This document shows, in pieces, positions 46,074 to 54,488 of a stretch of 64,000 bases of DNA. Below the pieces are notes generated by a model. It did not search any database. It worked only from the letters and a program-made list of their open reading frames with translations, and was not told the DNA's origin. This DNA comes from Bdellovibrionota bacterium (GTDB lineage: Bacteria; Bdellovibrionota; Bdellovibrionia; Bdellovibrionales; JAMPXM01). The translations under genes were made by a program, and so were the position numbers. The DNA is taken from assembly GCA_963170185.1 (NCBI GenBank), contig CAUJGS010000104.1, positions 25,383 through 89,382 on the forward strand, written 5' to 3'. Each line of letters begins with the position of its first letter. The stretch's first letter is position 1.

Positions 46074-47596
46074 GGACTTCCCTTCTCATCGGCCGCTGGC
46101 ACGGAAAGACTAGCCGAGTTCTCTGGCTTCAATAGTTCCATAGGAACCGCTTCCACGAAAGACTTCTCGACCAGAAATACCGCACCCGGAGTCGTTGACG
46201 ACGTCGCAAAAAACTGGCCGGCCGCCTTTTCCCCGCCTTCAACAAAAAGCAGGTCTGTCCAAACTCGACCATCGCGAGCCTTAAGCTTCACACGAAACCC
46301 CTTCTCATCGGGCTTCTTGCCAAAACCAGGGACAGTCGTGCCGGTCTCCGCAACTCTCAAGGCCCGAATTCGCCCGAGTTCCGAAAGAAACTTTTCGACA
46401 CTCTCTTGAGAAACCTCTCGACCCGAAAAGTCCTTTTCACCGCGCTTGGCGAGCTTCGGATCGACAACCCACTTTTCTCCATCGATCTTAAGACCAGGCA
46501 GGGCATCACGCCTTGGCGGTCGTTCGAGTTCGATCATCGCGATCTCCGCCGCCTCGAACTTAAACGGATAACCAAGGTCACGAAGCTCCGAGAGCGGTTT
46601 TGATACCGACTCAATCTGCGAGCGATTCACCGAGAACACAACCGACCGCGCCGAACCAATGGCCGCCGCCACAGACTCCTCTTTTGCAAGAGGGGCGATT
46701 TTGAGTTCGAAAACCTCGGGCGCCTTTCCTTCTGAAGCCTGCGACGTCAGTTTTGCCGTCAAACTGGGTTTGTCGAGTTTGCGCCCCCGAACCACGAGTT
46801 TGTCGGTTTTATCTTCCGCCCATATATCTTGGCCCCGCATCGAAGAGACGGCCGTCACAAGCTCATCCACCTTCATCGAATCAAGTGGCCACTTGCCAAG
46901 GGCACCTGATCCGACAAGTTCCCATTTCCCATCTTTCTTTTCAAAAATTTCCGTCTTCCCGGACCGAGTGAGCGCCAGAGACTGAAACTCTGGAAACTTG
47001 GAAACAGGAAAAACCCGTTTGTCGCGAAGATCCCGCGCTTCGCGCTTAAAAAGGGCTTCGACCATGGACTCCAAAAGTACCACGCGGTTTTCATCGCCGA
47101 TTCTCGCGTAAACTGAACCGTCAAAAGCCGGCTCGGACCCTATTGCGATTTTGCGAACGTTTTCACCCGAGGCCGTCTTGTATGTAAACAAACCCTCCGC
47201 TTGCGGCTTATCCAAACCAAAGGTTTTCCACGCGATATCAGGAGCCTCGACGACGACCTCTTTGATTTTCTGCGTTTGAAGCCCACTTAACAAAAGATCA
47301 AACGCCATTTTGTCGCCAAGATCCGTAAACGGAGCCTCGATCTTCCAATCAGCAGAGGCTGACTCACGCTTGGCAAGAACCTCGTTAAAGGGCCCGGACT
47401 TTGTCACATCCTTGAGATGAATCCCAACCAGCTCATCGCTAACGCCAGTCAAAAGTGCCAGCGACTTGTCCTTCTCCGCAGCACGTTTCTCGGCGCCTTT
47501 AAACTCCGAGAAATATGTCCAAGCCGCAAACGCCATCACAGCCGCGATAAATACAGCCGTCGTTGGAAACTTCTTTGCACCGCTTTTGCGTTCCAT
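46070..47596 (-). CDS. DUF4340 membrane-anchored protein of a GldG-type ABC system
   Basis: 508 residues from the ATG at 47596, about 8 bases after GAGGT; a TTG at 47614 would add 6 residues. One membrane segment (about 13-30, TTAVFIAAVMAFAAWTYF) anchors a large periplasmic part. Two or more similar strand-helix repeats are visible, each with a W-x-L/V pattern (DWKIEAPF, KWELVGSG, KWVVDPK), as DUF4340 proteins show. These occur next to GldG-type ABC genes and are thought to act with them. It overlaps the kinase gene by 4 bases. Confidence 0.82.
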   Translation of the reverse strand: MERKSGAKKFPTTAVFIAAVMAFAAWTYFSEFKGAEKRAAEKDKSLALLTGVSDELVGIHLKDVTKSGPFNEVLAKRESASADWKIEAPFTDLGDKMAFDLLLSGLQTQKIKEVVVEAPDIAWKTFGLDKPQAEGLFTYKTASGENVRKIAIGSEPAFDGSVYARIGDENRVVLLESMVEALFKREARDLRDKRVFPVSKFPEFQSLALTRSGKTEIFEKKDGKWELVGSGALGKWPLDSMKVDELVTAVSSMRGQDIWAEDKTDKLVVRGRKLDKPSLTAKLTSQASEGKAPEVFELKIAPLAKEESVAAAIGSARSVVFSVNRSQIESVSKPLSELRDLGYPFKFEAAEIAMIELERPPRRDALPGLKIDGEKWVVDPKLAKRGEKDFSGREVSQESVEKFLSELGRIRALRVAETGTTVPGFGKKPDEKGFRVKLKARDGRVWTDLLFVEGGEKAAGQFFATSSTTPGAVFLVEKSFVEAVPMELLKPENSASLSVPAADEKGSP

Positions 47597-47631
47597 TTTC
47601 GATACCTCGCTCAACCGTCACCTTAAAAGCG

Positions 47632-49161
47632 CTATGCCGATTTACGACGCCACCAAAGCAGACCACTGGTGAAAAACATCACAATCGGTACCGGCAACAA
47701 GAAGAAGAACAAGACCACCATGATCTGGGTTCTTGTCATATTTAACTGAGTCCCCTTAGGAGTTTTAGGGCGGATCGAAACCAAGTCCGTGTCCTTAGCA
47801 AGGCTCGCGATCGCGTTCATCGCGAAATCGCGGTTCAGGTTATTGCGGTAGAGATTATCGCGCAGGAAATCACCATCACCGATCACGATGACTTCAAAGT
47901 CCTTGTCCGTCTCTTCTAGTTTTCCAGTGGCCTGAATCGCAAGCGTGTGCGGTCCTTTGATCCGAACCTTCGGAGTATTGGAAAGCTCGTTCGTCGCAAC
48001 CGGCGTGTCGTCGGTTTTTACCAGTTCGTCGAGCTTAATAAGCTTCGGCGCATCTGGCGCCTTCTTTAAGGCTGACGCCAACAAGAACAGAGTAAAGCCG
48101 TTGTTCAAAGGACGAGTCGCCTCGGCCGTCGAAGAGAACTCGTTACCGAGAGCCGCGATGTTTCCAGCACCTGGAATCATGGCGCGCGGATCGAGAACAT
48201 AGTTGTTTTGAAATTCGATCCCGAAGGTTTTAACCAGTCCGGCCAAACCATGCGCCGAATCCGGATCGATCGCGATCAGGAGATGCCCTCCTGATTTTGC
48301 ATAGGCGCGCAACGCTTCGATCTCGGCCGGCAAATACGCCCGACGAGGTCCCGCGATCACCACAACATCGGCATCCGCTGGAATTTTTGGGTCCTTAAAC
48401 AGTTCAAGCGACTTCACGTCGTAAGAAAGTTCGAGGTCCGATTTAAACTGCGAAACCGACTCCGGGCCTCGAAGCGCGATGTCGTGCTCACCATGGCCGG
48501 TGATAAAATAAACCAGCTTCTTCTTTTCACGCGCAAACCGAAGCAAGGTTCGCGTGATCTCCTCTTCCGTCGGCTGTTCGACTTTCATGTGTCGCTCGCC
48601 GCCCTCGGTTTTTTGCACCAGGTATAGAGCGTAAGGCCCAGAACGGTACTCATAAGCCTTCGCAAGATCCGGACGCTCAAGCGCATTGTACATCTTGAGC
48701 TGAAGTTTGTTCGACGCCGCCGTGTAAAGTGCGGCCACATCCTGCGCCTGACGACGAATCTGTTCGTCGTTCTCGCCTTTGCGATAAAGCAAAACGAGAT
48801 CCGTTTCAGTCTTGAGCCCACTCACCGCCTGCACCGATTGTTCAGAAAGAGAGTTAAGACCCTCACTCGTCCAATCCCACTTTTTATCTTTTGTCACGGC
48901 CAGGAAGTTCACCGCCACCAAAAGCACGATCACCGTGAGAATCATGGCTCCCATATTCATGCCATGTTTCGTGGTCTTTAAGGTAAAGAACTCGAACATC
49001 AAACGCCAATCACGGAAGAGCGCGAACAAGAAGAGCGCTATCGAAATCCCAAGCGGCGCCCACATGCCATCGACCCAACCGTTTAAAATAATACGCGTGA
49101 CAACAACCGCCACCGCAAACAAACCCGACAACAGAAGACTGACTTTGCTGATTTTACTCAT
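47632..49161 (-). CDS. GldG-type ABC transport-associated membrane protein
   Basis: 509 residues. Three N-terminal membrane segments (about 6-24, 33-50, 70-88), a large periplasmic region (about 95-480) with TGHGEHDI and the DPDSAHGLAGLVKTFGI segment typical of the GldG/IFT52-like fold, and a C-terminal membrane segment (about 484-504). GldG forms the membrane complex with GldF and the ATPase in gliding Bacteroidetes, and related systems occur widely in other phyla. It starts 3 bases after the permease stop. Confidence 0.85.
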   Translation of the reverse strand: MSKISKVSLLLSGLFAVAVVVTRIILNGWVDGMWAPLGISIALFLFALFRDWRLMFEFFTLKTTKHGMNMGAMILTVIVLLVAVNFLAVTKDKKWDWTSEGLNSLSEQSVQAVSGLKTETDLVLLYRKGENDEQIRRQAQDVAALYTAASNKLQLKMYNALERPDLAKAYEYRSGPYALYLVQKTEGGERHMKVEQPTEEEITRTLLRFAREKKKLVYFITGHGEHDIALRGPESVSQFKSDLELSYDVKSLELFKDPKIPADADVVVIAGPRRAYLPAEIEALRAYAKSGGHLLIAIDPDSAHGLAGLVKTFGIEFQNNYVLDPRAMIPGAGNIAALGNEFSSTAEATRPLNNGFTLFLLASALKKAPDAPKLIKLDELVKTDDTPVATNELSNTPKVRIKGPHTLAIQATGKLEETDKDFEVIVIGDGDFLRDNLYRNNLNRDFAMNAIASLAKDTDLVSIRPKTPKGTQLNMTRTQIMVVLFFFLLPVPIVMFFTSGLLWWRRKSA

Positions 49162-49164
49162 GTC

Positions 49165-49932
49165 TTATCTCCAACGATTCGATTCCACTACTCGCTGAGT
49201 AAGGAACGCCATCAGACCCATTACAGAAAGGAAGAAGATGACGCTCGCCATACTAATTCCACCTTTGATAAAGCCCACGAAATGCGAGCCGACATTGAGG
49301 TGCTCAAACACCTTCGCCATGGTTGGCTCTTGCGAGGCATCCGACATGGCGCCAATGAACCACAAAAGAACATTAAAAATGAGCGACATCACCACAGAAA
49401 GCACCGAACTTTCGGTCAAGCACGATGCGAACATCCCAATTGCGACGTAACATCCGGTGATTAAAAGAAGACCGATGTAGCTTGCGATCAGCGGCCCCCA
49501 ATCGAACTCAGCAAACACCCGAATGCTAAGCGGGTAGAGAAACGAAACACCCACCAAGGCCCACGCCCCGACAAGACCGGCTAAGAACTTCCCCAGCGTG
49601 ATCTCGGTTGATGTGACCGGAGACGTTAGAAGAAGCGGCATCGTTTGCCCGCGTTTTTCCTCGGTGAAAAGACGAATGCTCATCGCGCTCACCGCAAAAA
49701 TCATCACCAAGTTCACCAACGAGATGTGACGAGCAAACACCACGAAGTGAATACTCGCACCTTCTTGCCCACCTTGCATCGCACTCATCGCCGAGGCGCG
49801 CGCAAAGTCCTCTAGCCCCAGGAAGTAGACAAGTGTCCAAGCCAAAGCGCAGAGCCCCGCGATTCCGTAAAACAGCGGACTCATAAACAAATTGCGCAGA
49901 TCTTTTCCCGCAATTACCAAGATGCCTCTCAC
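49165..49932 (-). CDS. ABC transporter permease, GldF-like
   Basis: 255 residues with six membrane segments. It starts MRGILVIAGKDLRNLFMSPL, the typical ABC-2 permease entry helix, and ends with two helices and RVVESNRWR. It overlaps the ATPase gene by 4 bases and the next gene starts 3 bases on, so the three form one transporter. The substrate is not known; in Bacteroidetes gldAFG supports gliding. Confidence 0.85.
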   Translation of the reverse strand: MRGILVIAGKDLRNLFMSPLFYGIAGLCALAWTLVYFLGLEDFARASAMSAMQGGQEGASIHFVVFARHISLVNLVMIFAVSAMSIRLFTEEKRGQTMPLLLTSPVTSTEITLGKFLAGLVGAWALVGVSFLYPLSIRVFAEFDWGPLIASYIGLLLITGCYVAIGMFASCLTESSVLSVVMSLIFNVLLWFIGAMSDASQEPTMAKVFEHLNVGSHFVGFIKGGISMASVIFFLSVMGLMAFLTQRVVESNRWR

Positions 49933-50897
49933 GCCACACCTCCAGGTACCTGATTCTCTTCACTTGTTGTGAGCTTCAAGAAGATGTCTTCCAGATCCAC
50001 GGCTTCTTTTCGAAGTTCCAAGAGCCCCGCTCGCGCCCCAACTGCGGCTTCCGCGACTTGTTCGATCGCAGCCTCACCGCCCGTGCCTTGGATATTCACG
50101 CTGTAGCCGCCGTCTGTTTTCAAAACTGTCGCGACACCTGCGACTGCGCGAAGCGCCGTCTCCACAGCCGCCGACGGCCGAGCCACTTTCAATTTCACCT
50201 CAAGGCTTCCGGCCATGCGATTTGTCAGGCCATCTAAAGAGTCCTCGGCGACAATTCGGCCGCGATTGACGATGATGATCCGCTCGCACATCGCCTGCAC
50301 CTCGGGCAAGATATGTGTCGAAAGAATAATCGTGTGCTCGCCGCGCAGTTCGCGAATCAACGAGCGCACTTCCGCGACCTGCCGAGGGTCAAGACCCGAC
50401 GTTGGTTCATCGAGGATCAAAACTTCGGGATCGCTAACCAGGGCCTGCGCAATGCCGACACGTTGACGATACCCTTTGGAAAGATTCTGAATCAGACGAC
50501 GACGGACCGAACCAAGGTCGGTTTTCTCGATTGCTTTCTCCACTTGCGATCGAACGCGCTCTCCGGAAACACCTTTTAGCTTTGCAACGAAAGCCAGGTA
50601 GGATTCGACATTCATATCGCCATACACCGGCGGATTCTCCGGCAGATAGCCAATGCGTTTTTTGACCTCAACCGGGTCCTCGAAAACGTCAAAGCCTGCG
50701 ACCTTCGCAGTACCGCCACTGGGCGCCATCGATCCGGTGATGATTTTCATCGTCGTCGATTTGCCGGCTCCGTTGGGCCCGAGAAAACCCACCACTTCCC
50801 CTTTCTTCACCCGAAAGGAAATTCCGTGGAGGGCATGAATAGGACCATAACTTTTGGTCAGTCCTGAGACCTCAATCATGTCGACTGGAGTTGCCAT
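49929..50897 (-). CDS. ABC transporter ATP-binding protein, GldA-like
   Basis: 322 residues. Walker A GPNGAGKSTT (about 39-48), signature LSKGYRQRVGIAQAL (Q-loop LSKGY variant of LSGGQ), Walker B LILDEPTSGLDP and switch His STHILPEV are complete. The C-terminal 90 residues form an extra strand-helix domain. It starts the six-gene operon at 50897; an internal ATG six codons on (MIEVSG) is a second possible start. It energises the permease encoded next. Confidence 0.9.
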   Translation of the reverse strand: MATPVDMIEVSGLTKSYGPIHALHGISFRVKKGEVVGFLGPNGAGKSTTMKIITGSMAPSGGTAKVAGFDVFEDPVEVKKRIGYLPENPPVYGDMNVESYLAFVAKLKGVSGERVRSQVEKAIEKTDLGSVRRRLIQNLSKGYRQRVGIAQALVSDPEVLILDEPTSGLDPRQVAEVRSLIRELRGEHTIILSTHILPEVQAMCERIIIVNRGRIVAEDSLDGLTNRMAGSLEVKLKVARPSAAVETALRAVAGVATVLKTDGGYSVNIQGTGGEAAIEQVAEAAVGARAGLLELRKEAVDLEDIFLKLTTSEENQVPGGVA

Positions 50898-50971
50898 AAG
50901 TGTAAGACCTCACTTTGGAATTTTTGTAGATACCTTCGATCATGCGTCGAGATATTTCGATGTCAAGGCGA

Positions 50972-52312
50972 TCAGAGTCGTACGCGCATCACACGATCGT
51001 TCGAATAGTGCACACGCCCTAGGCGATCGCCCTTGATGGGGCGAACAAATCGACACTCCACGATCAATATGTCGAAAGCTTCGCCCTTAAGCTCAATCGC
51101 GCGCCGCTTCAAAGAGCTTTCCAGGAGAGCCGTCGCCGACCTGACAAACTCCTGATCGGTCACATTGCGCCCACGCGCCCGGCGAATGATTCCATGGGCG
51201 CCAGGCTGGTCTTTGACGTGAAGCCAATAATCAAACGGCTGAGCCTTGCGAAGAATCGCGAGGTTCTCTTTTGCGTTTTTCCCGATATAAAACGTCAGAT
51301 CGTCTTTCTGACCGTCGGCGACCTGAACTTTGCGACCTTGCGCACTCGCCGACTGAAAAAGATCCTTCATGCCCGAACCATGAAGCGCCGGTTGGGGATC
51401 GACAACCCCACGCTCGATCTCGGATCGAAGCTTCTGCACCTCGCGCTCTAGCTCGGAAAGGCGCTTTTCTGTTCCCTCACGTTTTCCCTCTTGGCTTTTG
51501 GCCAAACGAAAAAGTCGTTCGATATTGTCCGCCAAAGACGCCCGAGGCTCCACATGCGGACCCCATGTCTCGCGTTGCTCACTTGGAATTTCCAACGTCT
51601 GATGAGCCTTGATCCATTCGCCAATCGCGCGAGCCGGGTGATGAAGTTTCAAATCCAGTTCCGCCCGGACTTTGTCTAAGGCCTTCTCACGCTTTTGCAG
51701 TTTCAAACGTTTGTCATCAAGCGGGCTTTTCGCCGCGGCACCTTTCGCCGCTTTGGCTAAAGCCGAAGCACCTTTTTGACCCCGCGCCATGCGACTGGCC
51801 ACCCACTCGTCGCGAATCACCGCCAGCGGACGAGAGCCCTCGCCGATCTTCCAATTCTCCGGCACGTCGGCAGGCTTAAATTCGGAAATCTGTTTCTCAC
51901 CAGCCGTCGCCCAGAGATTGCGAAACTTCGGGACCACCAGAAACTTTAGAACATAACCGTCGCCAAACTCGAGTTCGAGCTGTGGCTCACGAACGAACTT
52001 CCCTGTTGTGACGCTCGTAAGCCTACGCCCAACAAAAGCCGAGCGCAAAAAAAGCGCCATCGGGCGTCGGATCTTTTGCGGGTCCGGCGGCTTGCTTTCG
52101 GAAAACGGAAGTATCAACGGGGCCAGCTCGTCATAGTCAAAAACCAGCCATTTGACTCGGGCTTCGTGAAAAAAACCAAGACGAAGGCTGCGTGGTTCGG
52201 AGCCACCTTCGGGGCGCTTGCGACCATCGACCAAGACTTCCTGCAGCTGGGCGCCTTGCCAAGCCGAGACCTCTAGCCCTGCTTCCTGGATTTCCGCAAT
52301 CGACATCTTCAC
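50972..52312 (-). CDS. NFACT-R/DUF814-containing protein (RqcH/FbpA-like)
   Basis: 446 residues from a GTG at 52312; an ATG two codons later is possible. The N-terminal NFACT-N-like part (about 1-150) is shorter than in RqcH. A coiled coil (about 175-310) has an Arg/Lys/Glu-rich SEREVQKLRSEIERG pattern. The C-terminal NFACT-R domain is clear: FYIGKNAKENLAILRKA and FDYWLHVKDQPGAHGIIRR. RqcH binds the 60S/50S subunit and adds Ala tails to stalled nascent chains. The short N-terminal half raises the question whether it acts as a full RqcH. Confidence 0.85.
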   Translation of the reverse strand: MKMSIAEIQEAGLEVSAWQGAQLQEVLVDGRKRPEGGSEPRSLRLGFFHEARVKWLVFDYDELAPLILPFSESKPPDPQKIRRPMALFLRSAFVGRRLTSVTTGKFVREPQLELEFGDGYVLKFLVVPKFRNLWATAGEKQISEFKPADVPENWKIGEGSRPLAVIRDEWVASRMARGQKGASALAKAAKGAAAKSPLDDKRLKLQKREKALDKVRAELDLKLHHPARAIGEWIKAHQTLEIPSEQRETWGPHVEPRASLADNIERLFRLAKSQEGKREGTEKRLSELEREVQKLRSEIERGVVDPQPALHGSGMKDLFQSASAQGRKVQVADGQKDDLTFYIGKNAKENLAILRKAQPFDYWLHVKDQPGAHGIIRRARGRNVTDQEFVRSATALLESSLKRRAIELKGEAFDILIVECRFVRPIKGDRLGRVHYSNDRVMRVRL

Positions 52313-52383
52313 AGGATTAAGACTACGCCCCGACCTCCCTCCGGTCGAGTCAATCTTCTCTCGCGAGGCGCCGATAAAACTTC

Positions 52384-52671
52384 ATGCGCCCTGATCCCGC
52401 ATCGCTTTTTAGAATGTCCCAGCTTGTCGACATGGTCGAACATCACCTGATGAACGCCTTGGTTGAAACCGAACGCCCTGACTCGATCGTCGAAACGGTC
52501 GTGACCGAATACATCCGCGACATGAAAATGTCGGGAAAAATTCCGTTAGTTTGCCTGCAAGAAGTCGCAGAAGAGTTACGCGAAATGGCGCTCGAGGTAA
52601 TTCGCAAGCGCACCTACGGCTGCCACACCCTTGCCGAGTATCGCCGCCGCCCCACACGCCGCCACCCTTAG
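52384..52671 (+). CDS. Small hypothetical protein
   Basis: 95 residues from the ATG at 52384, or 85 from the ATG at 52414 (MSQLVDMVEHH). Mostly helical, with LVDMVEHHLMNALVETERPD and VAEELREMALEVIRKR. No signal peptide or family. It lies between divergent and convergent genes, with no cotranscribed neighbour. Codon use and start fit a real gene, but support is modest. Confidence 0.55.
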   Translation: MRPDPASLFRMSQLVDMVEHHLMNALVETERPDSIVETVVTEYIRDMKMSGKIPLVCLQEVAEELREMALEVIRKRTYGCHTLAEYRRRPTRRHP

Positions 52672-52692
52672 GCGGTACCTTCAGCACGACTG

Positions 52693-52718
52693 TTCGAGCG
52701 CGCCACGGCACGCTCGAA
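52693..52718. terminator. Hairpin between convergent genes
   Basis: TTCGAGCG (52693-52700) pairs with CGCTCGAA (52711-52718), loop 10 bases, between the small gene and hslO. The stem is strong, but no T-run follows, so termination is not certain. Confidence 0.4.
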
Positions 52719-52749
52719 AGCTTCTGAAGCGCTTGCGCGAGAAGCGGTA

Positions 52750-53646
52750 CTAATTGAGGGATTCTTTGTAGACGTCTTGGCGAACCTCTTTGAGGTCGTC
52801 GACCGAAAGTTTGTACTGACGTCCGCAGAACTCACATGACACGTCGGTCGTCTCTTGCTTTTCGATCATCTCGTCGAGTTCCGCTAAACCCAAAAGCCCC
52901 ACTGAACGCATCACGCGCTCTTTCGAACAGCGGCACTTGTACTCGACATCATGCTCGTGATCGAGCTCGATGAGTTCGAAATCTTGAAGCAGGTCACGCA
53001 CAAGATCTTCCGCCGTCGCGCCCTCTAAAAGACGATTAGAAACCGGGCGAGCCTTTTTCACGCGCTCTTCGATCTTAAGAGCCGTCGATTCTTCGTGACC
53101 AGGCATGAGTTCAATCAAAACTCCGCCAGCCGCCTCGACTTTGCCATAGCTGTTCACGTGAACACCTAGCGACACGACCGAAGGAATCTGATGCGACTGC
53201 TGAAGATAATAAGCGACATCGTCGCCGATTTCGCTCGACGCGAGCTCGACCGTGCCGCGATGAGGCGTGTGCGAGTTCGGAAGATGGTGCGTGACCGTGA
53301 TAAGCCCAATCCCGATCGCGGGTGCCAAGAGAATCTTATCGGTCGCAACAGGGACTTCCAGCTGCGGACTGCTTGAAACACCGCGCACTTTGCCTTCAAA
53401 GCTCGCTTGCGCAAACACGCTCGCCAAGGGGCCGCTACCTTGGATGTAAATGGAGAGCTCTTGATTGTTCTTCAAATGGGCCGCCATTAATAGCGAAGCC
53501 ACCATCGAACGGCCAACCGCCACGGTCGGAACCGGGTAACTGTTTTGGATCGACCGCATCTCTTCGACAACGGCCGTGGCGTTCACAGCGGCTGCACGCA
53601 CAGTGAGATCTTTGGTCACAAACTTTTTGACGCGAGTGGGAGCCAT
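52750..53646 (-). CDS. hslO: Redox-regulated chaperone Hsp33
   Basis: 298 residues. The C-terminal zinc switch is complete: KCRCSKE (Cys 238/240) and SCEFCGRQY (Cys 271/274). The N-terminal core has the DLTVRAAAVNAT start and GRSMVASLLMAAHLKNN. Under oxidation the four cysteines form disulfides, zinc leaves and the protein becomes an active holdase. The AAHLKNNQELSIYIQGSGP segment matches the family core. Confidence 0.95.
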   Translation of the reverse strand: MAPTRVKKFVTKDLTVRAAAVNATAVVEEMRSIQNSYPVPTVAVGRSMVASLLMAAHLKNNQELSIYIQGSGPLASVFAQASFEGKVRGVSSSPQLEVPVATDKILLAPAIGIGLITVTHHLPNSHTPHRGTVELASSEIGDDVAYYLQQSHQIPSVVSLGVHVNSYGKVEAAGGVLIELMPGHEESTALKIEERVKKARPVSNRLLEGATAEDLVRDLLQDFELIELDHEHDVEYKCRCSKERVMRSVGLLGLAELDEMIEKQETTDVSCEFCGRQYKLSVDDLKEVRQDVYKESLN

Positions 53647-53728
53647 CCCTTCGTTTTAATCGAATTTGCGCCTGATTCAAAAGTTCTTTCTCGTGACATG
53701 AGAAACGGGATTGGCGAGGCTAGTTAAA

Positions 53729-54331
53729 ATGCCGATTTCTTCAGCTAAACCACCTATGCAGGTTCTCATTTTGATGCGACATGCAACGCGCGCCGGTGGA
53801 CTCGACACGCTTGCGGCCGAAGGCCACAAGCAGGCCGAACGCTTTCCAGAGCTCCTTCGCGCCAAGCTGGCGAAGCTTGCGCGATTCGCCAAACAAGAAA
53901 ACCTCGCGGCTTTGGCTCCCGACTCGTTGGCTCAGGGCCAAGATGTCACATGGCAGGTTTCCGCCTCTCCCAAAATTCGAACTCAGCAAACCTTGCGCTT
54001 TTTAAACGAATTGCTGCGCACGAATTTCGAAACCGCCAGATCGGAAATTTTCGAAAAGCTCGACGAGCGAACATCCAGCGAAACCCAAACCGAGTTTGAG
54101 AACAGAGTTCGATCTGTGCTGGATACTTGGCACGACGAAATGCGCGAGAACAAAACCTCGGCCGAAATTCGTGTCGCTTGCTCCCACCTCGATTGGCTGG
54201 AAGCGGCCGCTATCTACCTTTCCAGTGACGAATCCGACAGCGAGCGTGCGGCGCCATGGCCGCCACTCGAAACGCGAATCTATTTCCTACAAAACGGAAT
54301 CTGGAACCGCTTCCGCCACTCTAAAATATGA
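53729..54331 (+). CDS. Histidine phosphatase family protein (SixA-like)
   Basis: 200 residues from the ATG at 53729; a later ATG at 53756 (MQVLILMRHATR) is the family-typical start but has no ribosome site. The phospho-His motif is LMRHATR; SPKIRTQQT and CSHLDWLEAAAIY supply the Arg/Thr and the second His. The protein is like SixA, which removes phosphate from His-phosphotransfer domains, but the assignment within the family is open. Confidence 0.8.
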   Translation: MPISSAKPPMQVLILMRHATRAGGLDTLAAEGHKQAERFPELLRAKLAKLARFAKQENLAALAPDSLAQGQDVTWQVSASPKIRTQQTLRFLNELLRTNFETARSEIFEKLDERTSSETQTEFENRVRSVLDTWHDEMRENKTSAEIRVACSHLDWLEAAAIYLSSDESDSERAAPWPPLETRIYFLQNGIWNRFRHSKI

Positions 54332-54488
54332 CAACCAAGTCAAATCTCTTCGACGTCTCAGCTCAAGCCGTCGCTTGTTAGAAACCTATTAAAAGGTCGG
54401 TAAAGGAAAAAATTAAGTCAAGAGGTCGGCCGCCTCGCCGATCAAGTCCTTCAACTAGACCATGCTGAACGTGTGTTGGAGGTTTCTA

